A program made the translations under genes and the position numbers. Under the pieces are notes generated by a model. It worked only from the letters and a program-made list of their open reading frames with translations, searched no databases and was not told the origin of the DNA. A stretch of DNA of 64,000 bases from Bos javanicus (lineage: Eukaryota; Chordata; Mammalia; Artiodactyla; Bovidae), in NCBI RefSeq assembly GCF_032452875.1, contig NC_083868.1, positions 97,246,537-97,310,536 on the forward strand, read 5' to 3'. Shown here one piece after another: positions 24,140 to 35,400 of this stretch; the stretch's first letter is position 1; each line of letters opens with the position of its first letter.

Positions 24140-24346
24140 GAAAGTGAAAGTGGTAGTTGCTTGGCCATGTCTGACTCACTGCAACCCTGTGGACTATAGC
24201 CTGCCAGGGTCCTCTGTCCGTGGGATTCTCCAGGCAAGAATACGGGAGTGAGTTGCCATTCTCTTCTCCAAGGGAAGCTTCCCAACCCAGGGACTGAACC
24301 CATGTCTCCTGGATTGCAGGCAGACTCTACCATCTGAGCCACCAGG
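24140..24346 (-). mobile_element. Bov-tA SINE (-)
   Basis: GAAAGTGAAAGTGGTAGTTG start, CTCCAGGCAAGAATACGGGA middle, CCATCTGAGCCACCAGGGCC end. Confidence 0.92.
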
Positions 24347-24381
24347 GCCTTATAAACATCCATGTTAAAAATGTCATAAGA

Positions 24382-24478
24382 GTGCTCACTTTGACAGTAC
24401 ATATGCTAAAATTAGAATGCTATAGAGAAGATTAGCATGGTCCCTGCATAAGATATGCAAATTAATGCTCCACGTTTT
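24382..24478 (+). pseudogene. U6 snRNA pseudogene
   Basis: GTGCTCACTTTGACAGTACA, then TATGCTAAAATTAGAATG, AGAGAAGATTAGCATGG-CCC-like text and ATGCAAATTAATGC, in the same order as U6 snRNA. Changes fall in the 5' stem-loop, a segment after the 'CTGC' motif is shortened, and the expected T-rich 3' end is degraded (GTTTTAAAA). No proximal promoter element was looked for systematically. Most likely a dead, retrotransposed or decayed U6 copy in a PHC3 intron. Confidence 0.85.
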
Positions 24479-24556
24479 AAAATATGTATATATTAAAATA
24501 TACACTTAAAAATATTAGTCTATTTTGATAAAATAAAAATAATCTTCCAGCCAGTT

Positions 24557-24850
24557 TTTTAAAAAAAAAGAAAAATTTATTGTGCTCGGTCCTCATGGTT
24601 GCATGAGGGCTTTAGTTTAGAGAGCAGGGGCTACTCTGGTTGCGGCGTGTGAGGCTCTCATTGTGGTGGCTTCTCTTGTTGCAGAGCACAGGCTCATATG
24701 TATGTGGACTTCAGTAGTTGTGGTGCACACTTAGCTGCTCTGCGGCACGTGGAGTCTTTCCGGGCATGTGGACTCTTCCCAGGCCGAGGATCAACCTGTG
24801 TCCCCTGCATTGACAGGCAGATTCCCAACTAGTCCACCAGAGAGGTCCTT
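24557..24850 (-). mobile_element. CHR-type SINE (-) with 12-bp duplication
   Basis: An A/T-rich tail, then GGGCTTTAGTTTAGAGAGCA, CTTCTCTTGTTGCAGAGCAC and CCAACTAGTCCACCAGAGAG. A perfect 12-bp duplication TTCCAGCCAGTT lies at 24545-24556 and 24851-24862. Confidence 0.93.
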
Positions 24851-25453
24851 TTCCAGCCAGTTAAAGAATTAAATATATCTGAGTTGCCTGAATTCCTAAG
24901 AACCGTGAATTTCTTGTATAACTTTGATAACTCAACTTTACCTTTCTGTCTTTTAGTTATATTTGAAAAATATTTTACTAGCCATTTGAGATTTCCTCTT
25001 CTCTACTATATTAATCTCTTTTTAAAAAATCTCTTCAGGAATGGTTACCCAAGAAAATAACCATTTGAATGATCATCTAAATAGTTAATAATTTCTTCTT
25101 CTCCTGGAACCTTGAATTATTTTGCAACTGCAAAAATGAGTTATTGTTTGTATTTGCAGAAAGTTTCCCACTATCATGCTGTTATTAGGAGATATCAGTA
25201 CCTTGTTATAGGTGTCCAGTATTATATTGAGAGCTATATTATATATAACGAGACCATTTTTTTTTTTTTTTTTGTTTTACTATTAACATAAGTAAATTTA
25301 TTGAACACTGTGGTTTACTTTCTGAGGTTTTATAATCCATAATGAAACAAATGGCATTTACTGATTCACAACTGCACTTTAATTAAGGTCATAATTACTA
25401 AGTGGAGCATCCCATACATCATTGAATATTTTTTTCTTACTTGAATTTCTTAG

Positions 25454-25586
25454 GTACAATGTTAGCTGTTCTAAGAAATTTGCACTTAGTCGTTGGAATC
25501 GTAAGCCTGATAATCAAAGTCTTGGGCATCGTGGCCGTCGTCCAAGTGGCCCTGATGGGGCAGCAAGAGAACATATCCTTAGGCAG
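25454..25586 (+). CDS. PHC3: PHC3 exon: end of FCS finger and basic linker
   Basis: A 133-base exon completing the split Arg codon, then YNVSCSKKFALSRWNRKP and GHRGRRPSGPDGAAREHILRQ (in two blocks), ending on a complete Gln codon at 25586 before GTCTGT. It holds the C-terminal flank of the FCS finger and an Arg/Lys-rich stretch that could help bind nucleic acid. Only 91 bases separate it from the next exon. Confidence 0.97.
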
Positions 25587-25677
25587 GTCTGTAGAAACCT
25601 TGATTCAATGTACAATACCCTTTTCAGAAATACAAGGAAAATGCAATGCTGTATTTTACTTGTACTACATTTTCCAG
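25587..25677 (+). other. PHC3: PHC3 91-bp mini-intron
   Basis: GTCTGT donor at 25587; a pyrimidine-rich end TTTTCCAG at 25677. Ninety-one bases is not a multiple of three. If retained, the upstream frame reads on through it and into the next exon, stopping at 25772 without making the SAM domain. Confidence 0.9.
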
Positions 25678-25909
25678 CTTCCAATTACTTATCCATCTGC
25701 AGAAGAAGACTTGGCTTCTCACGAAGATGCTGTGCCATCTGCTATGACAACACGCCTGCGCAGGCAGAGTGAGCGGGAAAGAGAGCGTGAGCTTCGGGAT
25801 GTAAGGATGAGGAAGATGCCTGAAAACAGTGGCCTGCTGCCAGTGGCACAAACAGAGCCATCTATATGGACAGTTGATGACGTCTGGGCCTTCATCCACT
25901 CTTTGCCCG
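25678..25909 (+). CDS. PHC3: PHC3 exon: linker and first half of SAM domain
   Basis: A 232-base exon: LPITYPSAEEDLAS, an Arg/Glu-rich helix-like block (RRQSERERERELRD), then the SAM start PSIWTVDDVWAFIHSLPG, ending with the first base of a Gly codon at 25909 before GTATGT. The SAM domain polymerises head to tail and is needed for Polycomb-body clustering. Confidence 0.97.
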
Positions 25910-27044
25910 GTATGTGATTGACCACTTTGACCTTGATTTTTGCCTTGTGCACACACCCAGGAATGACATTAGATCCATCCACACCTGTTGCACAAAAGGG
26001 CTAGAGAAGTTCTGTATATATATACTCATTAAATGGCATTTGCTATTGAAATGTGATCTGTTTCCTCTTGCTTATTCCCTCAGCACAACTGGGTATTTTC
26101 TCATACCCCCCAAGTCGATAAAAACTGACTAGTCCTGCTTCTGCTGTGACACCTCAGCCGGTGAAGATATTAAAGGTGCTCTCTTCTCTTCAGTCTGATT
26201 TCTCTCGAGAGGTCAGTAGAGAGATTGAGTCAGACACTTCTTCCCTTCTGCTCTTCCAGTTTTCTAGTCTATCAATATTTCCTCCTTATTTCCTAATATA
26301 ACCTTTTTTAAATGAAATAACACCAAATTTTTTTTTACATTTTTGAAAGCTAATCAAGACCTTTTAGAGTGTGATAAAATTTTGGTTTCTTTAAAAAAAC
26401 AAAAAAAAAACAAAAATGTTGTTTCTTTTAAAGGAGGCTGCATTCTTTGATTCTTTGCAAAAAGTTTAAGACATCAAGAACACTTCTGAAATTAAGTAGA
26501 CAACTGAAATTCAGTTATATTCTATTCCAATATTGAGGGTTACTTTCTTATTTATATTTCCTGCTCTCTCATTTGGTATTCTTTCCATCAGCTTAAGTCA
26601 TTATGTTCTTTTATCTTTACTAAACAATAATCTTTTATATCCACTTTCTCTACTGGGCTGGGTACTGAAGACCACCTTTGCCAATGATTGACCCACACTG
26701 CCTCTGTATGTTGAGACAGTATGTATTTTTTTAATCAGCAAATCTTTTATCATTCACTTTAACTTAATGAATATGGAAAGTAAGATTTTTAAAAACCTTT
26801 GTTCCATTTTGGGTTTTTGGTGAATCATACCATTTCTCTTGAAATAAGCTTTCCAGAAAAATACATCCCCTTAAAACTTGTCCACAGACTTACTAAAACT
26901 AATCCACCTATAATTGGTAATCAATCTTTCTATGAAGGTGACCACTGTCTCAGAAGCAGACATAGCTAAATTGTTGAGTGAAGAAAATATATTCAGAAGT
27001 ATTCTTTTTTTTTTTTAATCTGTTAGCCATTTTACCTTACACAG

Positions 27045-27530
27045 ATGGTTCCTGACTTGTGATGGATAGACTTAATGAACTTTCGATTTTATGATGGCAC
27101 AAAAGTGATATACGTAAAGTAGAAAGTGTGCTTCAGATTTTGGATTTTGATCTTTTGCTGGTGATACAAAGCATGATACTCTCCACAAATTGGGCAGGAC
27201 AGCTCCGTCAGCCGTGCTGTCATGAGGGTAAATAGCTGACACAGCCATGCTTGACTCATGCACTCATTCTGTTTTTTACTTTCAGTACAATATTCAACAA
27301 ATTACATGAGATATTCAACACTTTATTATAAAATAGGCTTTATATGTTAGGTAACTTTGCCCTATTTACAGTAGGCTATTCTTAATGTTCTGAGGATGGT
27401 TAAAGTAGGCTAAGCTAGGCTATGAGGTTTGGAAGTTTAGGTGTATTAAATGCATTTTTGACTTGATGTTTTCAGCTTTCAATGGTTTTATCAGGATGTC
27501 AAGTTTGAGGGAGATAAATATACAGAACTC
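27045..27530. mobile_element. Tigger-like (TcMar) DNA-transposon relic
   Basis: GGTTCCTGACTTGTGATGGA near the left side; CATGAGATATTCAACACTTT, AAATAGGCTTTATATGTTAG, GTAGGCTAAGCTAGGCTATG and TTAAATGCATTTTTGACTTG match the body of a Tigger-class non-autonomous element. Subfamily not assigned. Confidence 0.6.
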
Positions 27531-30159
27531 TGGAGTTTTATTGAATTATTTTTTAATGGCTTATTTTAGGAATGTGAAATAAGCTTTTTTTTCTACTAAA
27601 CAAGATATGGTCACTTTTAAAGAAAGATGAAATTGTTTAAAGAAGGGATACATTTTTCATGGGAAGATTTTTAAGCATGCACCTAGGAAAACTTAGGTGT
27701 GATTCAAGTGCTGACCATGTGCGTTTAGAATCTGCTTTAAAAAGCTGATGTATTAGAGAATGGTGAGTCTTCACAGGGTATGGCTTTAATAGTTAATGAA
27801 ATAAATTTTAAGTTTTATACCAGTCTAGGTATCTTTAGAATTAACATTGGAACTGTCATCTTTAGACAGTCTCAGTCTTCCAAATGGGATATATGAGCTG
27901 TTTGTTAGCCTGATTTCTCATTTGGAGGGGGAAATATTTCTTTTCCTTTGGGGAGGAGGAAAGTAGTTGGCCAAACAGATAACAAATAACAGCTGCTGCT
28001 GATTGTTCTATCACTTCATATACTTTTTTTAGGGCTAGTTTTCTAATTTTCCCCCAGCATCTGTTTGCCACAAGGCTACTCTTGGCTGCTTTATTAGGAC
28101 GAAGGCTAACTTTTTTGTTTTGTTCTTCCTTCACTGAACGGAAAAAAATTATTTCTTATATCTTGAGATGCTTGCCTTACTAAGTTCAAGACAATTTTGT
28201 TGCCAGCCTTTTAGAGAAAATTACATATAAGGCAGACCCAGACTGTTTTATAATTTAGAATTTCTTGGTATTAAGAGTGTGCTGAATATAACTACTTTTA
28301 TTTACTGATTAAATGGGAGTATTTCTAAACTGTTTTGATAGGCTGAGTAACAAGCTTATTGGTGTGATGCGTTCATCTTCTTTCTCAAAGTTTTTCTCTG
28401 AATCATGCCTGTGGCTTAAGGTAAATCTCAGCCAGAAAAGGCCGTTACTGTCATTTCTCTATGTTCATCTGGCCTTTGTAAATCCTTTTGGGCCTCTTTC
28501 AGCTCATACAGGGCTGTATTTTCTTTTTTACCCTGCGCTCTTCTCATGGAATGAATAAACTTGTAAATTTTGTAATCTCTTGCATTTTTGTTTCTTTCCA
28601 GTTGAGGCTAGGTTTCCCTCTTTCATCAGGGCACCTGTATTTGTTCCTAGAGTTTTCTCTTCTTGTTGTATGTCATCTTATGAACCATCTTGGTGGGACC
28701 ATATTAGAGCTGGTATGCAGACAAGTCTCAGAGCTGTTACCAGAGTAAAATACTATCTTCTTCTAAATGTTTGTACATTAAAAAGTTCTCTATAGGAAAG
28801 GTTCTTTGTACTCTCCATTTACTGCATTTATCTTCTTTAACTCTTCCTTGATACAGTGAACTGCGTTTTGCAAAGATCACTTTAGCCTATTTGTTGGTCT
28901 GTGAATCTGCAGTAGGTTTAGTTTCCATGTAGGTGTAAAAAGTAGGTATTGTTTAAAAACATGACTATGTACTCTAGTTTCATAATATTGATATTGGGGC
29001 TCGTTCGTTCTGTAGTGTTGAGTGCAGGTGATAGCCTTTCATCATCCTTACCGTGCTTAATTTTTGTGTGGGGTGTTTTTGTTTTAAGGTTAGCTGCAAA
29101 TGTGAATGGGCACTTGTGAGGTTTCTTTGGGACCCATGTCTGTGCAGAGGTCCATCCCATCCTGGTCTGCTTCTGGTGATGTGAAGTCAGCTCAGCTGAC
29201 TGCGGGCTGCAGTCGGGATATGTTCTGTAATGTCCCTGGAGCACCAGCTGTTCTACAGATGTAGATTCTAAATATGTCAGAAATTCATAGAATTTTAGCT
29301 CAGTATACCTTGGGCATCTAGATTTTAAAAAAAAAATCATCTTTCTCTAGTTTTAGGAAGCATATTTGCCTCTGCCTCCCCTTTTTAAAATCACTTTATT
29401 TTTTCATGTCTATACTAATGTATAAACACCCTTTTTTTGTGGTTGGCTTAAGAAAGTTGTGATCTAAAATTCTGAAGATCATTCCTGTTTTGATCATGCT
29501 GTTTCCCCACATTTTGTTCTTTATTATTTTGCTAACACATATTTTGTCTACCTACAAGAAGACATTTGAAGAGGGATCTGATAATACTGAGGAACAAGAA
29601 CATACTTTGAATTTCTTCATGGAGAACTCCTTGTTTCTATTCCCAAATGTAGCTCTTATGGTCCTCATTACTTCTCACTGCTTCTCTTTTCTGAATCTAA
29701 GTAAGTCCTACCCTGTCTTTCTCTTCTTTTCTTTCCTGTGTTCTTGTAAGACTGAAGAGAGAAGAACATTAGTTCTTTCATAAAAAGAAGGATGAAGTCA
29801 CAACTAGATGCAAGATTAGTCAGTTTTGTCTGCTCAGTTTTGAGAGCTACCTCTGGGAAAAGAAAAGGGGCTTTTCTATGGTGAGTAATCTCATTTTAAC
29901 TATTTAGTTTCTTTTATATGGTAAATAGCCAAAACCATAAAAATTCTGTGGAGGGTACTTTTGAAATAACAATTTTTAAAAATCTGAGAAATTATTAAAA
30001 TAGAGGAATTGAAAAGCTGACTGCCACATAGGAGACAGGCAGGTTACTTAACAGTCAGCAGAGAAGTTGGGAAAGAGATAAGCAAGAGAGAAGCTGGCCA
30101 CACAGCTGAATACAGGGGGAAAAAATTCTGCATTACTCTTAGAGATGGCTCGATTCTGG

Positions 30160-30290
30160 TTTTGTTCATTATTCATTCAGTCCTTCACTTAGCCAAAAAT
30201 ACATGTGTTTAGCACCTGCGATGTTTTGTGTTTGGTACTGGGGTTATAGGGATTACATTATTATCTTACATAAACAAGAGGAAAGTAGAA
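30160..30290 (+). mobile_element. L2-like LINE fragment
   Basis: TTCATTCAGTCCTTCACTTA, TGTTTAGCACCTGCGATG and GGTACTGGGGTTATAGGGAT follow the L2 3' end order. Confidence 0.55.
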
Positions 30291-31368
30291 AGACTGCAAC
30301 AAAGTCATATCCAAAGGTGTAATGTAACCACTGTCATTGTGCATTATCTTTTTCTTTGTGTTTTCCCTTAGAATGCCGATTTGAAGAAAAGAGACTTTAA
30401 GCTCTTAGTTTTTTTATTCTTAAATTCACTTTCATAATTTTGTCTTTTATAAGGAAGGTTCCACGTTTTTGTATTCTCTCCTCTCATGGGTCCTTAATTC
30501 ATTACTTTGCCTGCAGGTTTCTTTACCCTTAGTGGGGAAGTTCATTAGCTGTGCAAAATGTGGTGGATAATAAAAACATTCGAGGGTCAAGTAGTGTTCA
30601 CACTGTTACTTGTTCTAAAGCACCCAGTTTATGCTGAAAGGTAAAATATTGGTTATTCGTCAAGAGATTAGCCCAGCAAGCTCAAAATTTCGTTAAGAAT
30701 TTGTTTTCTTACCAGAAGTGGAGATGAGTCCAATGATGTTAAGATTTGAAGTTGAAATTACAAGTTGAGTATTGTAATACATTTCAACAGTAGATTGATA
30801 CTGTAATTTTGATGGATTGGTTCTATGCTGAGTGAATAATAATAAAAATGTTTCAGATGTGCCTGGCAGTCAAAGGCTGTAAATCAGAATAAAACTACCA
30901 GTGAAAATGAAAGTGGTACTTGAGATAACGTTTCTAAATTAAGTGGCAAAACAGTACGCTTTATTCTTTTGTACCTGTATGTGAAGGATATCTGAGACAA
31001 AGAATGTTACAAGGTGTTATGAGTAGTTAACCCAGGCTTGTGTTTGTGCGTGCCTTCAGCTGACAGCTTGTCCTTTATGAAGGTGTGTTATGTCTGGACT
31101 GAATGAGCTGTGCATTTAACTTCTTACTAATTATTTCTGCAGTATTATTTTTAAGACAGGAATTCCAAGTAAATTGCTTTACCTAGATTTTGAATTCTTA
31201 ATTTTTTTTAGAATGCCAAGAAGTACTGCCTTCTTCCACAGTGAGCCCACGACTGCCATCAGTAAATTTCATTTGTTTCTCAGCCTGGGTGACTTAACTG
31301 TGACTGTTAGCAGTGATGTCTGATTGTTGTGTATTAATTCTAACATCCTTCCTCTGATGAAATTCTAG

Positions 31369-31523
31369 GCTGCCAGGATATCGCAGATGAGTTCAGAGCA
31401 CAGGAGATTGATGGACAGGCTCTTCTCTTGCTCAAAGAAGACCATCTCATGAGTGCAATGAATATCAAGCTAGGCCCAGCCCTAAAGATCTGTGCACGCA
31501 TCAACTCTCTGAAGGAATCTTAA
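31369..31523 (+). CDS. PHC3: PHC3 terminal coding exon: second half of SAM domain and stop
   Basis: TTCTAG acceptor at 31363-31368. The two first bases complete Gly, then CQDIADEFRAQEIDGQALLL, KEDHLMSAMNIKLGPALKI and CARINSLKES, stop TAA at 31521-31523. This completes the five-helix SAM fold. The protein ends directly after the domain, as in all polyhomeotic proteins. Confidence 0.98.
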
Positions 31524-32195
31524 CAGGATCATGAGGCTTTGAGATAACAGCAATTGTATTCTTAAACAAACTTGTAAGGGTAAAGGCTCAAGTTGGCCTA
31601 AAATATTATCACTTACTGTGGCAGATAGCCAAGCACATTGGGATCTCTGCATCAAAGGCTGACATTTGTACAGATACAATAATTCATTATACATTTTCAT
31701 AATTAGCTAACATGGGTGAATTAATTTTACAGGTTACACACAACATTGAAAGACTTGTTACAGAGGGTCATGATATTTTTCAAAGTGTTTTACTAGATAA
31801 TTTTTTAAAGGTGATGTTTATCATTAATATAAAAATCCTTTTTGAAAGTAATTTAATAATTTACATTTCTCCTCTTTTGATTTGGTTTTCTTATATACAT
31901 TTTTCTACCCTATAAGTTTTCTATAGGTTGTCATGAGAGATATAATTTAGGAGTAATTAAGGAATAATTTTGGAGTCCAGTGACTGGAATTGTATGCAAT
32001 GAGATATCAGTGTATGTTTAAAAAAAACATGTCTGTTAAACAGTTGCTTTATCTGTAAAAAGAATTGCATTCTAGCATGAATAATACTGATCTGGAAGTT
32101 AGATTTGGTTTCTCTTCCAAACTTGACCAAATATTTGGTGTGACTGAGGAAGTTCGTTTTCCTCTTAGTTTTTGTTCATTTAGAGCAGTGGTTCT

Positions 32196-32411
32196 AAATG
32201 GAGGTCAGTTTTGTTCCCTAGGGGACATCTGACAATGTCAAGGGACATTTTGGTTGTCATAGCCTAGGGGTTGTTGGGGGGAGGGTTGCTATTCGTATCT
32301 GGCATGTGGAGGACAGGGATGTCACTAAATATCCTACAGATGCACAGGACAGCCCTCTACAGCAGAGAGTTATTGGTCCAAAATGTCCGTAGTGCCAGGG
32401 TTGAGAAACCG
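32196..32411 (+). mobile_element. hAT-type MITE in PHC3 3' UTR
   Basis: Starts CAGTGGTTCTAAATGGAGG; the body has GGGGACATCTGACAATGTCA, TTGGTTGTCATAGCC and CACAGGACAGCCCTCTACAG; it ends GGTTGAGAAACCGT. The termini are degenerate inverted repeats (CAGTGGTTCT against AGAAACCGT-side). A second copy of the same family is at 40300-40485. Confidence 0.75.
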
Positions 32412-35400
32412 TAATGAAGGAGTGATTAATGTTGGGCTTTTTCACCCAGAGGGATATTTTGGGGGGAAAAAAAAGATGGGATGTAATAAGGAATACATTG
32501 TATAATGGAAATATTTCAGATAGCATTAATATTCTGCTGGAATATTGTTCCCAGCTTTATGCATTCTAGTAAAAGGGGGGGAATCCATTAAGTTGGCATA
32601 TAAAATGAGGACTAGCATACCAATAATTTGCCTCTCAGAACTGATTCATAATAATCATCTTTTGTGTCTCTGCCCTGACGAAGGCATAACCTGATTGCGC
32701 CTTAAGAGCCAGGGCTCGGCCTTTGCTGGCAGGGCGCTGGTTGGTGGTGGCTGTGTGGCTGGTCTTCGGATTTTTCTAGTGTTGAACAAGGTGGATCTAG
32801 CTAGAATGCACATTCCTTTTTCCTTGACTAAATCCTTGTATGCTTCCTGCAAAGCACTCTTGGATAAATTGAGTCTAATTTTGTATGTACATGTTTTAGG
32901 GAAAAAATCTTTAAAGCAAAACTTTTCATTGAACAATTAGTGTTGCGTTAGTTATGGCACTAAAAGTTGTGGGAGCCCTGTAAGCTATATATAGTCCTGG
33001 ACATCAAAAACATTTGACTCTTTTATCATCTTCTCTTTACCATACAATGGAAATGTTTTAGTAATTGAAGGAACATACACAGATATTTGGCAGAAGTTCA
33101 GTTAAGTGAGGAAGAGTCCATGGGTTTCAGTCATTGTCACTGATCTTTTCAGAAAGATTGTGTTATGCTATTAGAAGACTAAAGATGTCATTAAAGACAT
33201 CACAGATATTTATCTTTTGGCTTTGTGTACATTAGAGAATGTTGATTATTTTTATACAAAAATACAGCGGGTAATTTTTTTAACCTTTAGATGCCTCTTG
33301 TTTGAATGTATGCTTTGTGGGATTCTTTTGTGTAGTAATGTTTTTTTTAAAAAAAAAAAAGATGTTTACTGATAGTTATGTGTAGGATTAGAATATGTAA
33401 TATAGTATAAGGCTCATGTTCCAGACCTACAATAGCTTGTAATGTATGTCACATATTTCTTTTATATCACATTTTTAATTACTGGATTAAAGTTTCAAGG
33501 AAAGGTAGGTACTCTACAGTCAGTTTTCATTTATTAGCAGTTAATCTTTATGACAAGAGTTGTCATATGGTTTGACTTTTCCCCTCAGCTTGCAATTTCA
33601 GGACACAAGTAAAGGCTAAGCGTTAGTAGGAGCCGGTCCATTGTATGAGGGCTGAAGGGCACAAAGGAAACTGTCTCTTGGAAGTACAGCTTTGTCATAG
33701 ACGATCCATGGACAGTTCACACAAAATTGATTCTTTGGGGATAGACTCCTCTAGCAGTAATGATCACCTCCCATGACTATATTATCGATATATAACCTGC
33801 ATTACAGGTTCTCCTGTTCACTTGCTCTGCTGATCCCAGTCATCACGTGCCTACCCAGAGCCCCTGTGCCTCACACCGTGCTAGGTGTCCAAGAACACTT
33901 ACGAGGGGGCTTCCATTGGAGAGCACCTTATAATCCTAAATCTTACGATAATAAAAACAGTCCAGATCTTCTGTTGTCCCCACTTAAAACATACTTAAAA
34001 AATACACTTGCTTTTTTTCCAATTTATTTTAGAAATGGCTCATTGGCTTTTAAGTAGTAGCTTTACCATTGACACAGCTGTTTCTTTCTGGATGATTTAA
34101 TCATGTGGATTCTAAAATTTCAGTTATATATTTAATGGATATAGATGATAACACTGGATGCCCACCTCCCTCCTAAGCTCTAAGCACAGTTTTAGTATGA
34201 AATAGGTGGGGTGAGTGCTGTTATTCTCATTTTCCTTCATATTACTACCTGTTTCAGGATTTTGATTAAGAGGGAATGATAAGCAGAAAGGGGACATGGG
34301 AAGTTCTTCTTACTTTTGCTACCTAAGTTTGCATTTTCTGAAGGAAATCCCTACAAGTCTGAAATTTTACTTGCGTTAAGCCATGTGCGCTTAAGAAAGT
34401 AAACAGCTGGTTTGTAAAAATTGTTTCTTACACGCTGCGTGTTTTCCTCAAGCCTTATGTGGGCATGTGTCTTACACAGCGGTGCAGCCTTGATAAGATC
34501 AGTATGAGAGTGCTGTGCCACATCCTGTCGCTTTCTAAGGGGCTGGTTATTTCCCCATCATGGTACTTTTAATTTGCTGGGGCATTCTCTAAACAGACCC
34601 TTCTAAAGTTGCAGTTTAAGGGCTGTCCCCTCTGAACAGAGAATGTGGAGTAGGCGGAAAGCGATGTCAGTGATGGGGCTTGAGACAGGAGAAGCAGACA
34701 GGAGACCTGCCACGTTTAGTTTATCCACCTTAACACTGAACACATCTCTGTACTTTTGAAGTTAATACTAATTTTACCTAGTTTTAAATAGATTTAAACA
34801 AAAAAAATTTTTTAGGTAGCCCACTTAAATTTTTTACATAGCTAATTTCCCCATATGCAGCATGATGTTATAGTCAGACATGTATTCAGATACCAGTCTT
34901 GGATTGAAATCTGTCCTAGTGCCTCATGTCACCTGACTTGTTCAGCTAAATATTACGAAGACCCATTGTTTGCATTTGCAAGGTTTTGGTACCACCATGG
35001 CATAAAGTGTGGTAGTGAGGCAGTGCATAGATTGTGTGTGGTTTCAGGCTGTGTTTACATGTGTGTAAAGAATTTTGGAAAGAAGAAACCAGTACAAATG
35101 CATGAAAGATGCTGTCTTCACAGCCGTATCACGTGGAAGAAATCCCCAGCTGGACACACTGTTAGAACATTTCAAAAATGTATTTTCAACTAGAACAGCT
35201 TGGTTATATTTTGTGGTTTGAAGATCCTCCCCCTCATTGAATGGCAAGAACTCATGCTGCCTCTGAGCAACGGGCATTGAGGAACACTATTGCCTAATAG
35301 GATGAAAGGGCCTCGTTCCCCCTTGCCTCCTCAAGCCCAAAGGAGACTGATAACTTTCTTTGCCTGCGAAGCCCCACAGACAACTCTGTGGTAGGGTTAA

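Larger units (their letters stand above)
21681..25453 (+). other. PHC3: PHC3 intron, 3.8 kb
   Basis: Unique AT-rich sequence to about 23400, apart from a 22-bp tandem duplication (21864-21885 and 21886-21907). It then has a repeat cluster: an hAT-like relic split by Bov-tA (23411-23955), CHR on - (23980-24105), Bov-tA on - (24140-24346), a U6 pseudogene (24382-24478) and CHR on - (24557-24850). Confidence 0.7.
25910..31368 (+). other. PHC3: Last PHC3 intron, 5.5 kb
   Basis: Unusually poor in ruminant SINEs; I recognise none. It contains a Tigger-like DNA-transposon relic (about 27045-27530) and an L2-like fragment (about 30160-30290). The remaining open frames have no recognisable protein family. 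Confidence 0.65.
506..31523 (+). other. PHC3: PHC3 gene, coding span of the eight 3' exons (N-terminus outside window)
   Basis: PHC3 is one of three mammalian polyhomeotic proteins, subunits of canonical Polycomb repressive complex 1 in the nucleus, where SAM-driven polymerisation helps compact and cluster repressed chromatin. Eight exons joined in phase give 2072 coding bases, about 689 residues. Mammalian PHC3 is about 980 residues from memory, so roughly the first 290 are encoded to the left. Domain order seen: Gln/Pro/Ser-rich region with a six-Gln run (exon 506-1377), HD1 motif (10704-10954), FCS zinc finger split over 21566-21680 and 25454-25586, and SAM domain split over 25678-25909 and 31369-31523, ending INSLKES-stop. 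No frameshift or nonsense change was seen. PHC1 and PHC2 share the domains, but the linker text fits PHC3, and the GPR160 neighbour is the expected mammalian synteny. Confidence 0.97.

Noticed and set aside
25441..25917. 158-codon open frame with a hydrophobic N-terminus
   Set aside because: Its first part is a shifted reading of the FCS-flank exon and the 91-bp intron; only the part from 25678 is real PHC3.
34855..35193. 112-codon frame with many cysteines and histidines
   Set aside because: Irregular spacing, no known family, lies in the presumed PHC3 3' UTR; no splice context.
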